Part shown: one piece after another, positions 11,301 to 20,580 of the stretch
How positions within the stretch are numbered: position 1 is the stretch's first letter
Layout: every line of letters begins with the position of its first letter
Assembly: GCA_973895155.1 (NCBI GenBank)
Contig: OZ316891.1
Coordinates: forward strand, 28,272,001-28,336,000
Direction of reading: 5' to 3'
DNA length: 64,000 nt
DNA from: Marsupella aquatica
Lineage: Eukaryota > Marchantiophyta
The notes under the pieces: model-generated
Databases searched by the model: none
Seen by the model: the letters and a program-made list of their open reading frames with translations, nothing else
Told to the model about the DNA's origin: nothing
Program-made: the position numbers and the translations under genes

Positions 11301-11556
11301 CTAATTAATTAATGTCTCGTCCGGACGCAATTCTACGAAATATTTGGGGATAACCCGAAATCTGTTCTAAGTGAGGGAGACAAGATTCGAGAGCCATGTC
11401 TGTTCGAAGTACTTGAAGTGTAAGGTCGACTTAACAATGTTCCTCACCCAATTATCTTGAGTGCACTTACGATGGAACAGGACCGATATGAAAAATTGCC
11501 AAATGTTTTGTAGAGCCAACCTTGACACGGCAATGAAGTCTAGTGAAGAGGATGTG
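8388..11556 (+). repeat. Copy A of a 3.1-kb direct repeat
   Basis: It aligns end to end with 20581-23695, offset 12,193 bp. It begins tctatcaggaaac and ends gaagaggatgtg in both copies; flanking sequences differ. The first ~1.9 kb carries only a handful of differences. The last ~1 kb has about twenty, plus about 52 bp present only here (near 11170-11225). No coding domain is recognisable. Short open frames inside are identical in both copies only because the DNA is. Internal structure includes a degenerate ~170-bp repetition around 10587-10850 (gagtc-atcta, gccgtct-attaagacc). No terminal inverted repeats, LTRs or poly(A) tail are visible, so it is either an unclassified non-autonomous element or a segmental duplication. 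Confidence 0.92.
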
Positions 11557-11571
11557 GGACGCGGAGTCGAC

Positions 11572-11775
11572 GATGTTACTTTGAAAAAATTAGAGTGCTC
11601 AAAGCAAGCCTATGCTCTGAATACATTAGCATGGAATAACGTGATAGGACTCTGGTCCTATTTTGTTGGTCTTCGGGACGGGAGTAATGATTAATAGGGA
11701 CAGTTGGGGGCATTCGTATTTCATTGTCAGAGGTGAAATTCTTGGATTTATGAAAGACAAACTTCTGCGAAAGCA
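11572..11775 (+). pseudogene. 18S ribosomal RNA gene fragment (about 200 bp)
   Basis: The sequence from gatgttactttgaaaa through tctgcgaaagca is the conserved central part of eukaryotic small-subunit rRNA (attagagtgctcaaagc, gtgaaattcttggatttat). There are a few substitutions, such as gacaaac for the usual gacgaac. It starts within ~15 bp of the right edge of repeat A and stops abruptly at 11775, where the normal tttgccaagg does not follow. It is a transposed rDNA fragment, not a functional gene. 11557-11571 (ggacgcggagtcgac) may be diverged 18S sequence too. Confidence 0.93.
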
Positions 11776-11955
11776 CCAATGGTGCCGCCGCAGTGGGAGT
11801 TCCCGACGGAGTCTCGGGGATGGGAGATACCCGCCGCTTCCTCGGAGACGGCATCTCGGGTCGTAACGACCCAGACTCGGCTGACGGACTTCACGCCGAT
11901 CAGCCCGCCCCCTAGTCCGATGGGAGCCGCCGCGGGCCCTAAGTTAGAGGTAAGA
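11776..11955. other. GC-rich segment joined to the 18S fragment
   Basis: About 180 bp of clearly higher GC content than its surroundings, open in one plus-strand frame (11779 on) and ending at a donor-like GAG-gtaaga. It may be a captured gene fragment, but I recognise no family. Confidence 0.3.
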
Positions 11956-11960
11956 TGCAA

Positions 11961-12044
11961 CACCAAATGGTGTTCTTTGCTTGAGACAAGGTAGAGGTGA
12001 CTCCAAATGGTGTTCTTTGCTTGAGGCAAAGTTTGAGGTCACAC
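11961..12044. repeat. 40-bp tandem duplication
   Basis: ccaaatggtgttctttgcttgag occurs at about 11962 and 12002 with similar following sequence. From 12045 to 13040 the DNA is AT-rich with no gene I can support. A small C/G-rich hairpin (ccccccc-ttcttc-ggggggg) lies near 12890-12912. Confidence 0.75.
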
Positions 12045-13055
12045 CAGATTTCTGTATACCATAATTAATATATGATATACTATATTACATATATTAATTA
12101 ATGAATAATATTTAATATATTTCCATGTCTGATCTGGAGTAATTTTTCACAGCTCCGATTACTGTAGGGAAGAATTTCCGCTTCTGAGAGGGAAAGTGAA
12201 TACACGAGATTAAGAACTACCAAGAAAATCGATGGTGTCACTGCCCACAAGATTGATTGTCGAAGAGTGCTTATACTAGAGGATAACGTACGCATTATAA
12301 TTTTCCATGAACTTTGGGTTGTTCTTCTATCCAAGTACAGATCTTTGATCTTGGAAACATTTATACAATTTCTGGTAGGATCTCTCCACTCCTGCCTAAA
12401 CTTTGAGCATTCATAGACCCAGCGGTAGATCCAATCATCTTGGATGAGACCGTCTACACCTCAACATGCACATTCTCGATCAGTACAATTTTTCCATCTT
12501 GAACACGGAAATATTGTCACCAGATTCTAACACCGTAAAAAGTGATCCATTCAAATTACTTTGTTAAATCTTGCACCATATATTATATGGATAAATTAAA
12601 CAATGCACTCATTTGAACAGCAGATTTTGAGCGTGGCAAGGGATTAGTACCAGATGAGAGAGATTTTGCGTCAAGATTCAGCAACAGATTTTGTTAGTGG
12701 CTGCGGGTGACTTGTGACTCTTTCAGCTCTCCTTTCTGGGGCTGCTGCTTTGCTCTTTCCTTATAGCCCGCTTTTCCTTCTGGCCCACCCGGGTGGTTGT
12801 CGCTTTTTTTGCATGTCTTTTGACTATTGTGCTGCTCTTTTCCCCTTGGCGGGGGCTTTCCGCGTTATTACCAAAATTAAAAATCTCTCTCCCCCCCTTC
12901 TTCGGGGGGGGCGGGGTCCCCAAAGAAAAAGTTTGTCAAACGTCCAGGTGAGATTATATCCATTCATTCCTCTTCCTGGAACTCCTATCACAGGCTATAT
13001 ATGATCTCTAGCTTCCTGGAGCTCCTATACAGGCTCTATATGATATATTGCTCTT

Positions 13056-13361
13056 TTTTTGCCTTGAAAACCGAAAGCATGCCCATTCAATAGAGGATAG
13101 ACGTCTTGTTTTGGAGCATGCATTTCTATGTAGGGCAATCACAAGGGGACAATACCCAGGGACCCGACAGGGACGGAGAGAAGATTAAACCAGAACCCAA
13201 AGTGGGTAACCAGGGCTGAGGAGATAATCAATACTCCCACCACTACACCCCACCCACACACAAACATACCCTCCACACCCCTTATGTGTGGAGGGAGGAT
13301 TGAACCTGGGTGGGACCTCTCGGTTCTAGACTCATCCTCTGGCCAACTGACCAAAGCCGGT
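13056..13361 (-). mobile_element. tRNA-like SINE with A-tail and 15-bp target duplication
   Basis: On the minus strand the head has an A-box-like tggtcagttggccagagga and a perfect B-box-like ggttcaatcc, as in RNA polymerase III promoters. The 3' end is ggcaaaaaaa. The element is flanked by tgatatattgctctt at 13041-13055 and again at 13362-13376, the mark of LINE-mediated insertion. Its body, from gtggtgggagtatt to gtattgtccccttgtg, recurs on the plus strand at 47306-47468. Confidence 0.85.
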
Positions 13362-13376
13362 TGATATATTGCTCTT

Positions 13377-13780
13377 GCCCGGTTTCAATTCGCAGTAAGT
13401 TAGTGCGCAATCAGACTCTGTGGATTCTCCGAAGTAAGGTCTGCCCAGATTTAGTTTGTACAGCTCTGCTTCAATTTGTTGTTGTGTGCACGCTGTATCT
13501 CCGAAGTAGCCCAGATCGATTTTGTACAGCCTTGACTCAATTCGCAGGAGTGCCACGCTGTATGTCGTAGTCATTCTCGATTGTGGATTCTCCGAAATAG
13601 CCCAGATTGATTTTTTTTTTTGCAAGCAGCACATCGAAGTGTCATACTCTGTGGATTCTCCGAAGTAGGCCCGATCATGGATTTTATGCTGCACTGCTTC
13701 AATTCGCAATAGCGCTAAAGCAGTACACCGTAGAGTCGTACTCTCTGGATGCTCGTACTAAGAAGCGCAGATCAGTTTTG
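13377..13780. repeat. Degenerate tandem repeat upstream of the nuclease gene
   Basis: Four to five diverged units share tgtggattctccgaagtag followed by cagat, ttttgtacagc and ttcaattcgca. They start near 13418, 13495, 13575, 13648 and 13740. Unit length varies from about 65 to 110 bp. The array ends directly before the ORF at 13807, so it could contain that gene's promoter, though no TATA box stands out. Confidence 0.6.
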
Positions 13781-13806
13781 TGCAGCGAGTCGGTGAGAAC
13801 GAAGTC

Positions 13807-14346
13807 ATGATGAATCGGCCTCCATGGATTCCCATAGGCGGAGATTGGTTGGACAATATGCCGCAGGGGCAGGATTGGGCTCCACCAGCGACACCTGCGC
13901 AGCCCGTGAAGGAGATTAGATTTCGACAAGTGCAGGGACGCTCCTCGAATCAGACGACGTATGTGGTGGAGTATCTCTATGCCTCTGTGGGGGCGGCACA
14001 TCTCGGAAATGGCACGGCCACCAACAGAGCGGTGAGAAAGTGGGTGCAGCAAGAGGTAGGGCGACCCAGAGACGACTCCGGCCACATCATCGGGAATAAT
14101 CAGGGGGGATTGGGAACTGTGTTGTGGAACATCTTCCCGCAAAATGGCAACTTCAACCGCGGAGTGTTCAGTCATGATGTTGAGAGGATGATCTACGAGG
14201 CCGCGCTGGCAGGTCCCGGGGATGTCCGGATTTGGTTCTTTTTTGAATACGGCGACCCAAATTTCCCGGGTCGACCCACCAAATTTTGGTTTTACATTTG
14301 CTTCCCAAATGGCAGCTTCATCAACAACGATCTCTTGAACCCGTGA
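13807..14346 (+). CDS. DNA/RNA non-specific endonuclease-like protein (179 aa)
   Basis: Intact single-exon frame. I start it at the ATG at 13807; the open frame extends upstream only to a GTG at 13780. The core resembles the DNA/RNA non-specific endonuclease family (beta-beta-alpha-metal type). It has DSGHIIGNNQGG (the D-x-GH-x-I metal/catalytic motif, about residue 93), NIFPQNGNFNRG with the Asn expected for metal binding, a GDVRIWF strand, PGRPTKFWFY, and a C-terminal NDLLNP. Such enzymes hydrolyse nucleic acid using one divalent metal ion. No signal peptide is evident; the N-terminus is polar and Pro/Gln-rich. The length suits a bare catalytic domain. No intron, no similar neighbour, and higher GC than the flanks are compatible with horizontal origin, but that is inference. 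Role unknown: defence, nutrient scavenging or DNA turnover are all possible. Confidence 0.72.
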   Translation: MMNRPPWIPIGGDWLDNMPQGQDWAPPATPAQPVKEIRFRQVQGRSSNQTTYVVEYLYASVGAAHLGNGTATNRAVRKWVQQEVGRPRDDSGHIIGNNQGGLGTVLWNIFPQNGNFNRGVFSHDVERMIYEAALAGPGDVRIWFFFEYGDPNFPGRPTKFWFYICFPNGSFINNDLLNP

Positions 14347-14730
14347 CATGGATGGATGAATATCCAGTTGACTAGTTGTGGATCTGCATCGACTTATTTA
14401 CCGGGCCATGGCTTTCGTTATTACCTGGTCCTATCGAGTCGCGTTGTGAACGCACCATCCGCGAATGTAGCATCAGGGCCACAAAAGATCAAATATACAT
14501 TAGATAGATAGATTGAGAAATTTCGCATAACGGCGTGTTCACATCACGGTGAGGCTCATCGGATTGCATAAGCTATATAAAATAAGTTATTTCAATCTAT
14601 TAGATTCTGTATTGAACTCTATTGGTTGTACAGTGTTTAAGTGAAGTTTCCGTCTTTGTTGTCGCACTACTATTCTGAAGAGTATGAGATTCATAGCACA
14701 GGCCGGTACTGGAATTTTCAAATGTGGCTT
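14347..14730. other. Intergenic, no feature seen
   Basis: AT-rich sequence between the nuclease gene and the Myb/NAM-type pseudogene on the other strand. No repeat or gene recognised. Confidence 0.5.
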
Positions 14731-15725
14731 CTAGCAACTAGCAGAGTCCTTTTGGGATTGTAATGGGTCCCCCACAATGGGAATATTGGGGCTGACATTT
14801 TCACTGTCAGTCGTATCCGCTGGCACAGGTAATGAGAACTCAGTCGTGGGAGCACACACAGACTTGAGTTTCTTTTGCAATTCGATTTCAGCATATTGCA
14901 TCCTTGCCAAAGTAAACCTCTTCTGCCTCTCGTCCAATCCATCCATCTTGACTTGGAACAGCTCGAGGTCAGCACTAGCCTCCATGACCCGAGCTCTTCT
15001 TTCAAGTGCTGCTGCGATCGCCAGTGCTCCGTCTTGCTGACTTGACTTGTTTCGAGCCAGCTTCTTTTCCAAAGCCAAGACCTCCTTGGCTTTTTTGTTA
15101 CCAATAGGCCTTTCAGTAGTCATCTCAGGAGTGCCAGCCTCCCTAGCTTGGAAGCTGCTGCTCATTATCCTCGAGGTCAATGGTAGCCTGCTCAGGGACT
15201 GGGACGCTCTGGTTGCTCTTTCGTTTGTTGGACCTCTCCACCTGCTTCTCATTGAGCCTTGCAGCGATTTGCCACTTGGGAGAATCCTTGAGAATCCTCC
15301 AAGCACCCTCGTAAGCGAAATCAGAGCCCTTCTTGTGTGTCTGCTGATAAAGGGCCTTCGCCTTCTCCATTCGGTCTTCTTCATTATTGCTTCCCGACTC
15401 ATTCATTGAGCTCTACAACAGCTGACATAGCGCCAGAGAATTTGGCGCAATCGTGGTTCACCTCTGACCATTTTGAACCCGGCGATCGAATTGACCTAGG
15501 GACAATTCTAACCTCGCCCGACCACTTCCGTCCGTGATCCGCCATTGCCTTGTTGAAATGAACTGCAGTCTTCGTCCAGTAGACCTCCGATTTTTGCTGG
15601 GCTCCAACAGCAGAACACTGGCTACATTCCAACCAAGAACGAGCAAGCTGTTCAATTTCAATGTTCGAAAAGGTAGCCTGCTTCTTCCCTCTCGCCTTGG
15701 CTGCAACATCCGATGATGAATTCAT
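14731..15725 (-). pseudogene. Myb/SANT-like, NAM-associated-domain protein (two frameshifts)
   Basis: Three consecutive minus-strand frames together make one protein of about 330 residues. The first starts at ATG 15725 (MNSSSDVAAKARGKK). It has a Myb/SANT-like trihelix region with conserved aromatics (IEQLARSWLECS, VYWTKTAVHFN, GSKWSEVNHDCAKFSG). The second continues AKALYQQTHKKGSDFAYEG and AWRILKDSPKWQ, typical of plant proteins with a NAM-associated C-terminal domain. The third has RPIGNKKAKEV and a charged, probably coiled-coil tail. Single-base breaks lie near 15400 and 15150. These DNA-binding proteins are abundant in plants, and some act as the second ORF of PIF/Harbinger transposons. 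No transposase is visible nearby. If the breaks are assembly errors it could be a working gene. Confidence 0.65.
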
Positions 15726-16224
15726 GGTGGGAGAGTCGTGGTGGAGAGACGCAGCAGCACAGTCTCGAATTTGATTGACAATTCTGGTGGGAACTGAGCT
15801 CGCACGATCGAAGTAGTGGACATGTGAAATGGGCTGACATTCATCAGAAAGTAATGGACAAGTGTAGGGATAGAGCACAGTTCGGACTCGAAATCCCTGT
15901 TTGCATTGCCTCCGTCCCGCGACTAATTGTTATTGTAGAAGGAGAGGTTCTCATTGGCCTCCGCCACCCAGCTTCCCCTCGGCTTTTGCCATTCACCGTT
16001 TCTTTATCAAATAATTTTATTTATTTACAAGGTCAATTAAAAATAATTCATGAGGTGAGTATTTATTTACTTATTTAAAGGTCAATTAAAAGTAATTTGG
16101 TGGCAGACATTTTTAAAATAAATCCTTGTAAAGTTAAATTCCCTCTTAAAGTTTTGACAGACTTTTACTTGGATTGATGAGACCCCAAAATGACAAGAGT
16201 TTCTTTATGGGACTCTTAAATCCT
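15726..16224. other. Intergenic with a short diverged duplication
   Basis: ggtcaattaaaaataatt (about 16031) and ggtcaattaaaagtaatt (about 16080) form a loose tandem. No gene seen. Confidence 0.4.
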
Positions 16225-16514
16225 GTCAGGAGAAGAGGTTACCGATGTGTAACCATTTTGTCAGGAGAAGAGGTTACCGGTGTGTAACCATTTCTACAGG
16301 GGCCTGCTATAGTCATAATCTGGTGTCCTGAAAAATTGAGTCGGTAACCTCTTTCCGGGCAGGAGTTACTTACGCTAATGCAGGGCAGGGCTGGGATTAT
16401 AGGCTGTAACCTGCTCCCGGATTATTCAGACTTCCCAGCTACCGCTGGTCAGTTTCTTTTCATATTCTGGATGCAGGGTTACAGCCTAGTAACCCTGCGC
16501 CCAGACCTGCATTA
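16225..16514. repeat. 35-bp tandem plus foldback (hairpin) sequence
   Basis: Two 35-bp units (16225-16259 and 16260-16294) contain agaggttaccg, which is inverted as cggtaacctct near 16342. A second, larger hairpin has arms at about 16376-16415 (taatgcagg, then ggctgtaacctgc) and 16473-16514 (gcagggttacagcc, then cctgcatta) around a ~57-bp loop. The layout resembles a foldback or MITE-type element; terminal target duplications were not identified. Confidence 0.6.
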
Positions 16515-16759
16515 CCCTATACATGAGTGATATAGACAGTTGATTTAAAGTCTACAGAAGATATCAACCGTGTGGACTTCTCAATGGTCTTATCAAGTGA
16601 CACTAGAGATTCGAACTGCTGAAATGTCGATGCCTCAAGCTGAAATCAACAAATGTAACCTCACACTAATTAGGGTGTGTGAGACTAAATAATGTAGAGA
16701 ATGTAGGTAGCAAAGCTTTGTCTCAAACCACATTGCTAGCGAGAAAAAAATTTACCCGG

Positions 16760-17452
16760 ATGCCCGTCGGGTTACAGGAGGACATGCTGAGGCCCCAAAA
16801 CGAGGCCTACGTTCGGGAACAAGGCTTCGGGCGCCTTGTAAGTCTATCGTGGAACACTGCACGGTACCGTGGAGTCCACCTCGCCGAGTTCGTGGAGAAC
16901 TATGACAAGGAGCGGCAGTTGGCGCACATGGGTCGCGATAGGCTGGACTTAAGCCTCGACAGGCTCAAGTTGATCTTTGGGCTACCCGAAGGTAAGGACA
17001 GGGTCGAGGCTCGGGCTCCGGTCAAGCGGGGTGAGAAGTACCTCTCCCCCAATTTTGCACCAGATAGCCAGGTGGACAATGACTATCTTTTGAGGAAGTG
17101 TTTGCACAAGCTGGTCGCACAACGACTCAAATTCCAGAGGTATGCTCTTCGCCTCATGAAGGCTCGGAGTGAGATCTCCACGGCAATGGTCTACCACGTA
17201 GACCATCCTGTGGTAGACCATCCCAAACCTTGCGGGTGGGCGACAATGTTTCACAAGCGTTTCCACGAGGAGTTGGCCCGCCAGCAAGGTGCGCTGAAGG
17301 TCGGGGGCAGATGCTACTTTGCCAGCCATCTCGAGATCATCCTTGAGTGGTACACACGGGCCCAGAAGAGAGAAATTTCGCGCGGGATGGCGGAACCAAT
17401 TGAAGACTTACTAATTTCTAAAATGTATGTGAACAATATGAATAGAAACTAA
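16760..17452 (+). CDS. Hypothetical protein (230 aa), family not recognised
   Basis: Open frame with first ATG at 16760; the frame is open back to 16679 but only through a GTG. The protein is basic and mostly helical-looking, rich in Arg, Glu and Leu. It has sequences such as GFGRLVSLSW, GVHLAEFVENY and DLSLDRLKLIFGLPEG, and a loosely repeated YHVDHPVVDHP. GC content is higher than in the DNA on either side, and translation looks like real protein until 17390, where it becomes AT-rich and lysine/asparagine-rich. The overall style (an 'x-GFGRL...L..F...Y' opening and a '..FGLP.g' element) recalls proteins encoded by plant mobile elements, but I cannot name a family. It could be an exon of a larger gene or part of an element with the copia fragment downstream. 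Confidence 0.4.
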   Translation: MPVGLQEDMLRPQNEAYVREQGFGRLVSLSWNTARYRGVHLAEFVENYDKERQLAHMGRDRLDLSLDRLKLIFGLPEGKDRVEARAPVKRGEKYLSPNFAPDSQVDNDYLLRKCLHKLVAQRLKFQRYALRLMKARSEISTAMVYHVDHPVVDHPKPCGWATMFHKRFHEELARQQGALKVGGRCYFASHLEIILEWYTRAQKREISRGMAEPIEDLLISKMYVNNMNRN

Positions 17453-17635
17453 GAGAGACTGATGGAATGTAGCTAAAAGAAGGATGAGATTTTGTAACAT
17501 TATAGATGATCCTGGGTCGGATCTAACTAAGCTAGAGTGTGAGTTCTGGTGACTGTCTAGTAGAGTGATGACTCTAGATCACGATCTGGCCAACCAAGCT
17601 AAGGATGAGTGAGCGTTAAAGGCCAAAAAGTTTTG
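17453..17635. other. Intergenic, no feature seen
   Basis: Short stretch between the unknown ORF and the copia fragment; nothing recognised. Confidence 0.4.
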
Positions 17636-18560
17636 CAGTTTATACTCCACAACAGAATGGTGTAGCTGAGCGGCTCAATCGAACACTATTGGAGCGATCA
17701 CGGAGTATGTTGAGCCAATCTGGTTTACTACAGATTTTTTGGGCTGAAGCTGTCAATACAGCAGCTTATTTGGTAAACCTGTCTCCATCTAGTGCAATCA
17801 ATTTCAAAACGCCGTTTGAAATGAAATATCAACGGCCAGCCGATTCCCGTGGCTTGGTAATTTTTGGAAGTGATGCATATGCTCTCACACCTAAGCAGCA
17901 TAGATCAAAGTTGGATGCTACCTCCAAGAAATGCATTTTTCTTGGATATCAGAGCGGTGTGAAGGCTTACAGGTTATGGGATCCTATTGCTTGTAAGTTG
18001 CTTGTCAGTAGAGATGTTTCTTTCAATGAGTCTAGATTATTGAAAGAGGGGGAGAATGCTCAGGTTCCCCGTACTAACAAAGAAAAATCTCTAATTGATT
18101 CCGGATTCTATTGAGGGGGAGATTGATCATGATGTGATTCATGACGGAGATGGAGGTGCTCCAATCATGGAGCTGGTGCCACAGAAACAAGAGTCCGAGC
18201 AAGTTGTTGCTGATGAGCAGCAAATTGATGCTGCTGTGCCACAAATTCCAGCACAAGAAGATCAGCTTGAGTCATCAACTCGAAGAACTTATGGCTGTGA
18301 AGTTCGTGCTCCCACCAGGTATGGCCAGTGGGTCAATTCATCTAGATTGGAGGATCATGATTTATCTCTTGATGATGATGGTAATGCGTTGATCTATGAA
18401 GAAGGTGAACCTTCTTCGTACCAGGCGGCTTGTGCTTCTAGTGAAAAGCATGAATGGAATGCAGCAATGCAAACAGAGATGCAATTGCTGAAGGACAACG
18501 AAACGTGGGAGTTAGTCAAATTGCCCAAGGATCAGCAAGTGGATCTACAAGCTCAAAGAT
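17636..18560 (+). pseudogene. Ty1/copia fragment: integrase C-terminus to start of RT
   Basis: It begins inside integrase (TPQQNGVAERLNRTLLER, with the catalytic Glu). It continues through the copia-specific region (FKTPFEM, KKCIFLGYQSGVK, YRLWDP, VSRDVSFNES) and the linker to the first RT block (ETWELVKLP), where it stops near 18560. It closely matches the copia element at 62440-63380. A frame shift occurs near 18090. Near 18540 a 14-base deletion between two agcaagtgg copies removes part of QQVVDSKW. Both ends are truncated and no LTR is present. Confidence 0.9.
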
Positions 18561-18780
18561 CACTCCTTTTTCTTATTAGTATTTTATTTTTTCTAAACAG
18601 GTTGTTCAAGAAACAGGTAAGCAGGCTAGTCAATAGCATTGCAGGAGCTCCTTGCCAACCTTACTACCACCTTTTACATGTACTACTAGATTGATCAAGC
18701 TTATTATTCCTAGGGACATCAGTGAGGATGATGAGCCAGACTACACGGGCGGGGCCGCTGAGCTCGGTCCGTAGGCCTTG
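18561..18780 (+). other. Possible small exons (splice-site-like signals)
   Basis: A pyrimidine-rich tract ending ttttctaaacag precedes gttgttcaagaaacag followed by gtaagc, which looks like acceptor, 16-base exon, donor. Further on, attgatcaagc to ggtccgtag could be a short acidic C-terminus ending ISEDDEPDYTGG. No gene family is recognised; these may be remnants of an unrelated host gene. Confidence 0.25.
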
Positions 18781-20580
18781 AAGCGCTCTCCCGATCCTAC
18801 ATTTCAGCGTGGACGGACGGGCATCGTACCGACATCGCTGTCCAAATTCAGCTCAGCTCCCTTCGCCTCCACTCTTTCTATTTTCTTTGTGCTCTGTTCT
18901 GCATTCTCTGTGTGCGTTTTGTAGTCTGTGCTCTACTCCGCGCGAGAGGATATTTCTGAGAACACGGAATTGGAGAAGTGATCACTCTGGTCGCTCTCAA
19001 AATATTAAAAGCGTCACTTCTTGTCTTTTAATATTCTGGGCAGTCGTTTTGATAGTTTTTTTTTGGTGTGGTTTTTTTTAATCTTACTAATTAATCTGAA
19101 CCTCACTTTTTGGTGGAATGTGTTAAATGTGTTGATGGAAATAAACAATCAAATTAAATGTAACTAGAGCTTTTTAGGAAAAACCTATAGGCCAGAGGCT
19201 GGGAAATGTTTTTCATGAATAGCAGCAGCAAGCAAAACCTGTCACATAAAGCAATGAGTGGCAAAGGCTAGCTCATATGCCCTCATTGGTAGGTATTTAC
19301 AATGTTTTTTTTTAAGGGGAAGCAAATGAAACCCCTCAGATTTTTTTGGTATTTACAATGTTATTCATGAGGTCCTGGTTTTAAATCTTCCACAAGCAAG
19401 TGGAAATAATGGACTGTTCTTTCCAAAATCCCAAGCACTCACGCTCTCTGGCTATACCGATTCCGACCATGCGGCTTGCAAAGATGTTGAATTTGTGCGA
19501 AGCGGCCAAAATGTGGGTGACATCTGGACTCTCGTGCTCTCGAAGGAGCGGTCATGAGCGATATATTCGGGTCCGGGAATGTGGCGCAGCTCCAACTCCA
19601 GCTCCGGCTGCGATCATAAACTGATCATTACCCATTAACAATAATGAATAATATTTATTAAAGAGGTAATATGAGGAGTCATTTTGCAACAAAATCGACA
19701 GAGTATTCTTTGAGATAGTATTACTCAAGAGAAGGTACGAGATAGTTCAACCCTGTTTCGCTGCTACCTGTGCCAGCTGAGTAATGATGGCAAGAATCTC
19801 CCCGGTCTCAGTCTCACCAAAGTGCAGCTGCAATCTTCGAGCAATTTCTGATATCTGGCCGACTTGATTACATGGTCAAAGGTTTGTGGGAGTGTGCGAA
19901 GAATTAGCGGCATCCACTTGGAAAAAATATCATATTCGAGTGTTGTTGAGGATCGAGAATGAGAACATTTGATTTGTGGAGATGGCACCTTTAATTTTTG
20001 AAATGACAGATGAGACTCGGTCCCAGGTTCAATCCCTCCTCCACACACAGGGTTGGGGTCCACAAATAGGGGACCAAAGGTGGTCCGGGGCTGGCAGGTC
20101 TCCAGAAGCATATATGAGGAGAGTGTTCTCGTCTCCAGGGGACCCAAGGTTGGTTGGGGCGCAAGGCTTGGATTTACGCCACCATGGGGTTGGGCCGCAC
20201 AAAAATGGCCACAACTCCATGACCATGAGTCCGTTGGAGTACTTCTTGGGCTTGTTGGAAAACTATGGAGAAGGACTACCTTCTCCAAGACTCATCTGGG
20301 CCTGAGGCAGCCTCGAGGTCACAGCTGTGGCCGCCGCAGAGTTTCTGTGAAGAAAAATCAGCAAACTTCTACCAACAATAACTCGGTAGTTATGGCTCCG
20401 TTCGGGCTGCGCCATACACCGTTGGAATCAGCTCGACAAGCTCTTTCTCATGAGCCAACTCTGGACTTGAGATCTCAAGTTTCTAAAACTAACATTTCTT
20501 GAAGGTCGTACGACCGCCTTCTCAATGTCAAGCTATGGCTTCCAAAGCACTCAAACAGAGAAATTTCCAGCCACTCAAAC
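18781..20580. other. No confident gene; SINE-head-like B box near 20030
   Basis: Largely AT-rich. At 20000-20075 gactcggtcccaggttcaat and cctccacacaca resemble the head of the SINE at 13056-13361 (B box ggttcaatcc at 20027-20036), suggesting a diverged copy on the plus strand. The longer open frames at 19764-20502 overlap on both strands and have no recognisable content. Confidence 0.4.

Noticed and set aside
19764-20502. Overlapping frames of 149 and 174 codons
   Set aside because: They lie on opposite strands over the same SINE-like and intergenic DNA and have no recognisable content.
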